Shown: positions 61,107 to 64,000 of the stretch, piece by piece
How the letters are laid out: the number at the start of each line of letters is the position of its first letter
Numbering within the stretch: the stretch's first letter is position 1
Assembly: GCA_964520905.1 (NCBI GenBank)
Contig: CAZFQL010000009.1
Coordinates: forward strand, 1-64,000
Origin: JAGVIE01 sp964520905
GTDB lineage: Bacteria; Bacteroidota; Ignavibacteria; UBA10030; SZUA-254
DNA: 64,000 bases
Reading direction: 5' to 3'
The notes under the pieces: generated by a model
What the model was told of the DNA's origin: nothing
The model's input: only the letters and a program-made list of their open reading frames with translations
Database searches by the model: none
Made by a program: the position numbers and the translations under genes

Positions 61107-62642
61107 ATGTCAACCATAGAGAACCTCAGCATGAAAGTCTTGATCGACACTAATATATTTATCCACCGCGAAGCGAGCCATGTCGTCAATGAGGACATTG
61201 GCACTCTTTTCAACTGGGTTGACCGACTCCACTTTACAAAGTGTGTCCACCCAATAACCGTGGAGGAGATAAGACGTCATCTTGACAAGCAAACTGTAGG
61301 GACGATGGAAATAAAACTGCAGGCTTATCATATCCTCAAGACTACTGCTACTCTTGATGGGAGAATAGAACAGATAGTCCATAACATCGATAAGGATGAA
61401 AACGACCGAAACGATTCAAGAATTCTTAACGAAGTATTATGTAATCGGGTTGATTTACTCATTACAGAAGATAGAGGCATTCACAAAAAGGCGAATCTTC
61501 TTGGGATCGCTGACCGGGTTGTAACGATTGATACTTTCCTTGAAAGAGTCGCAGCAGAAAACCCCCAACTAGTTGACTACAAAGTCCTTTCCGTAAAGAA
61601 AGAATTGATCGGTAATGTTAATATCAAAGATAGTTTTTTTGATTCGTTCAGGGATGATTATTTAGATTTTGATAAATGGTTTAACAAAAAGGCGGACGAA
61701 ATTGCCTATGTTTGTAGAGCCAAAGACCAAGTTATCGCTTTTTTATATTTGAAAGTGGAAGATCAAAACGAAAACTATTTTGACATCATTCCAGTATTCA
61801 AGAAGAAAAAGAGGCTCAAGATAGGTACATTTAAAGTAGCATTGAACCCATACAAACTTGGAGAAAGATTTCTCAAGATTATTTTCGACAATTCTGTCGC
61901 AAACAAAGTGGATGAAATCTACGTAACTATCTTCCCTAAGCGTGCGGGACAATTTCAATTGATAGAATTTTTGAAAGATTGGGGATTTTATAAACACGGG
62001 TCAAAATCCTCACCGTCTGGAATCGAAGATGTATATATTCGGGATTTCAGTCCCGCTTTCGACGCAACAAATCCACAGATTACTTACCCATACATCCCTG
62101 TAAGTGGTCGTTCTTTCATAGTTCCAATCTATGAAGCTTATCACACCGAGTTGTTTCCTGATTCAATTCTCAAAACTGAATCACCACTTGATTTCATCGA
62201 AAACCTACCACACAGAAATGCGATTAAAAAGGCCTATATCTCCCGCTCAATCGAAAGAGATTTAAGGATTGGGGACATTATTATTTTTTATCGTACTGGG
62301 GGAATATACAAAGGTGTTGTCACAACCATCGGTGTAGTCGAAGACATCATAACGTCCATAAAAAACGAAGTAGATTTCATTCACTTATGTCGGAAAAGAA
62401 CTATCTTCACGGACAAAGAATTGAACGAATGGTGGAATTTCAAACCCAAATATCGACCATTCATCGTTAATTTTCTTTATCTCTATTCCTTCAAAAAGAG
62501 ACCCAACCTAAAACGACTGATCGAACTCGGTGTAATTCGCGACATTGAAAGTGTACCTCGGGGATTTACACCAATCACTAATCATCAATTCAAAATAATC
62601 CTAAAAGAGGCCTGCATAGATGAAAGTCTTATTGTCAATTAA
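61107..62642 (+). CDS. PIN-GNAT-PUA/EVE-like fusion protein
   Basis: 511 residues with three parts. The N-terminal PIN-like nuclease (about 9-145) keeps the acidic residues expected for metal-dependent RNA cleavage: Asp14 (LIDTNIFIH), Glu53 or Glu54 (TVEEIRRHL), Asp103 (NDSRILNEV) and Asp122 (LITEDRG). The middle (about 197-300) resembles a GNAT acetyltransferase fold (IAYVCRAKDQVIAFLYLKVE, LKDWGFYKHG). The C-terminal part (about 380-500) resembles a PUA/EVE-type RNA-binding barrel (RIGDIIIFYRTGGIYKGVVT). The GNAT and PUA calls are by pattern. No signal peptide. It overlaps the ASCH gene by 23 bases, so the two products act together. ATG 61131 is an alternative start. Confidence 0.8.
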   Translation: MSTIENLSMKVLIDTNIFIHREASHVVNEDIGTLFNWVDRLHFTKCVHPITVEEIRRHLDKQTVGTMEIKLQAYHILKTTATLDGRIEQIVHNIDKDENDRNDSRILNEVLCNRVDLLITEDRGIHKKANLLGIADRVVTIDTFLERVAAENPQLVDYKVLSVKKELIGNVNIKDSFFDSFRDDYLDFDKWFNKKADEIAYVCRAKDQVIAFLYLKVEDQNENYFDIIPVFKKKKRLKIGTFKVALNPYKLGERFLKIIFDNSVANKVDEIYVTIFPKRAGQFQLIEFLKDWGFYKHGSKSSPSGIEDVYIRDFSPAFDATNPQITYPYIPVSGRSFIVPIYEAYHTELFPDSILKTESPLDFIENLPHRNAIKKAYISRSIERDLRIGDIIIFYRTGGIYKGVVTTIGVVEDIITSIKNEVDFIHLCRKRTIFTDKELNEWWNFKPKYRPFIVNFLYLYSFKKRPNLKRLIELGVIRDIESVPRGFTPITNHQFKIILKEACIDESLIVN

Positions 62643-62988
62643 GCCACAGTTTGCAGAGAAAATACTGTCTGGAGAGAAAATATATGAATTCAGGCGATCA
62701 ATATTTAAGAAACCTCAAGTGAGAATCATCGTGGTTTACGCATCAGCTCCAGTTAAGAAGGTGGTAGGTGAATTCACAATCTCAGAAATACTTTTTGATG
62801 AGGTGGACTCCCTTTGGCGAAGAACACGTAAGCATTCAGGAATTACTGAAGATATCTTCTACAGATACTTTGAAAATAAAGATCGTGGGTATGCAATCAA
62901 GATACAAAGCGTAAAGAGATATCGTACACCCTTTTGTCCGCGCGAACATTTTGGGCTGTTAGCACCGCAGTCATATGCATACTTGTGA
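62620..62988 (+). CDS. ASCH domain protein
   Basis: 122 residues. ASCH is a PUA-like RNA- or nucleotide-binding barrel with the signature GxKxxExR, here SGEKIYEFRRSIFKKP. The continuation VRIIVVYASAPVKKVVGEF fits the fold. Some ASCH proteins hydrolyse modified nucleosides or bind RNA. It begins inside the end of the PIN-GNAT gene and so is translationally coupled to it. No terminator is obvious after it; the gene on the other strand ends 130 bases further on. Confidence 0.87.
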   Translation: MKVLLSIKPQFAEKILSGEKIYEFRRSIFKKPQVRIIVVYASAPVKKVVGEFTISEILFDEVDSLWRRTRKHSGITEDIFYRYFENKDRGYAIKIQSVKRYRTPFCPREHFGLLAPQSYAYL

Positions 62989-63118
62989 TTGATTTCCGTT
63001 TGATGGCCACATTTCACATAACTTAACGAGGACAAAATCCGAACAAGTTAAACTAATCCCGACGGCAACCTCGGCGATGAAATTAACTTCTTAAACTCTT
63101 TCTAACTTTTCTGGGTAG

Positions 63119-63958
63119 TTAATTTTCTAAAGAAAACGAGTAGAATCTGCCATCCGAAATACGTGTCAATGTCAGAGTAGAACTGATTGTAGAATAATTA
63201 GTCGCCGTTAATAAATCATCGATGAGGTCTCTTGACATTCTTTCAGCGGAAGGTGGAGTACCGGTACACGATGGAGTATATCCCCTATCATAAATGAATA
63301 TTGAATTATTTATTCCAATCCCGAAATAAATTGAATTATATGTACAGTCATATTCTGTGTTTGGAACTGTGTTGATCTTTCTGATGGTTAATCTACGATC
63401 ACCGGAGAATTTTATTTTAAAAAGATAACCAACAGATTCAAGATAAGGATATTTATCATCGTTGGTAGCAGTAAGCTTCCATACTTTATTCGTGAAGGAA
63501 CATCCAGACAGAGATCGAGTGTATTGGCTTGAAAATTTGAAGATGGTGTCCCTCTTGAACAGTGTGAGGGAAGTATCAGTAAGTGCAATATTCCATGAAT
63601 TTCCAAAGATACAAGCATTGAAATTATTCCAGGGGTAACAAGCCATCTCAGTTTGACTCATTCCGACAATATTAAAAAGCCCATTCTCGATAATGAATTT
63701 CCCGTCGAACCAATTACATCCGTCATATCCAAACACAGCTGTATCGTTGAACAGAAATGTAAATTTGTCGTCATTTATATGAAACGGCAAGGCGCTATCG
63801 CCCGCAGTTGCACTTTTTAATATCCAAGGAACATTTTGAAAGCGCTTGATTAGCTCAGTACCTGATTGAGGGGAAATGGTTTCGACCGATGAATCTTTGC
63901 AGGAAAACATACTCCCAAGTATAATGGCAAATATTAGAAAACCAAATGTTTTGTTCAT
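63119..63958 (-). CDS. META-domain (HslJ-like) lipoprotein
   Basis: 279 residues from ATG 63958, which has GGAGG 5 to 8 bases upstream; the frame opens slightly earlier at a TTG that was not chosen. A lipobox (LGSMFSC) ends the leader. The first domain has the META/HslJ pattern (FGYDGCNWFDGKFIIENG, GMSQTEMACYPW), and a second, similar half follows (WKLTATNDDKYPYL ... LTIRKINTVPN). META proteins are linked to motility, secretion and novobiocin tolerance in other bacteria, but no function is proved for this type. It probably sits in the outer membrane. Confidence 0.85.
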   Translation of the reverse strand: MNKTFGFLIFAIILGSMFSCKDSSVETISPQSGTELIKRFQNVPWILKSATAGDSALPFHINDDKFTFLFNDTAVFGYDGCNWFDGKFIIENGLFNIVGMSQTEMACYPWNNFNACIFGNSWNIALTDTSLTLFKRDTIFKFSSQYTRSLSGCSFTNKVWKLTATNDDKYPYLESVGYLFKIKFSGDRRLTIRKINTVPNTEYDCTYNSIYFGIGINNSIFIYDRGYTPSCTGTPPSAERMSRDLIDDLLTATNYSTISSTLTLTRISDGRFYSFSLEN

Positions 63959-64000
63959 GAAATCCTCCAATTATCAGTAAATTTTTATTATTTCAAGTTA

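Overview
The window looks like a contiguous chromosomal stretch from a free-living Gram-negative bacterium of the Bacteroidota/Chlorobi (FCB) side of the tree, most likely an Ignavibacteria-like lineage. The evidence is a C-terminal type IX secretion sorting domain (QNYPNPFNPST signature) on a secreted LamG protein, many lipoproteins and outer-membrane barrel candidates, zinc-finger anti-sigma factors paired with ECF sigma factors, and AT-leaning composition. Several genes are preceded by TTGnnn-N17-TATATT-like promoters rather than the TAnnTTTG type of Bacteroidetes proper, which fits a deep-branching relative. The taxonomic call is inference. No rRNA, tRNA, CRISPR array, transposase or phage gene was found.

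Layout. 1-5275: a 10-bp tandem repeat at the edge, a phosphohexomutase, a frameshifted four-helix-bundle gene, a TlpA-like thioredoxin, an aminotransferase, and nikR with a likely autoregulatory operator followed by an outer-membrane protein. 5382-12702: a tight operon of an ATP-grasp protein, a 1164-residue GH13 protein, glgC and glgA (storage polysaccharide). 12833-16062: an ECF sigma factor overlapping an unusual anti-sigma/carboxypeptidase-regulatory/TonB-plug/VWA fusion. 16317-23314: a DUF1028 protein and three tandem paralogous membrane-TPR proteins that resemble GT-C glycosyltransferases. 23360-37498: housekeeping genes (deoxynucleoside kinase, CtpA-type protease, tmk, adk, rlmN, M1 aminopeptidase, glycerophosphodiesterase), a sigma factor with a toastrack-type membrane protein, and a TPR lipoprotein with a degenerate CHAT domain.

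37528-43098 is the accessory part. It holds several families of short palindromic repeats, three toxin-antitoxin-type gene pairs (HicA/HicB, DUF433/DUF5615, HEPN/MNT) and the T9SS-exported LamG protein, whose sorting domain itself carries a short palindromic insertion. 43260-49250 has a VCBS-type anti-sigma protein with an unrecognised partner, DUF167, purC, and a complete sigma/anti-sigma/membrane-protein operon, with more repeats between them.

49321-60891 returns to metabolism and repair: acylating aldehyde dehydrogenase, aat, pfkA, an AddB-like nuclease, Sua5/YciO, RmuC, and methylmalonyl-CoA mutase with its epimerase. 60968-62988 is a promoter-driven two-gene cassette, a PIN-GNAT-PUA/EVE-like fusion followed by an ASCH protein; this is the best candidate for an undescribed system. 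A META-domain lipoprotein closes the window.
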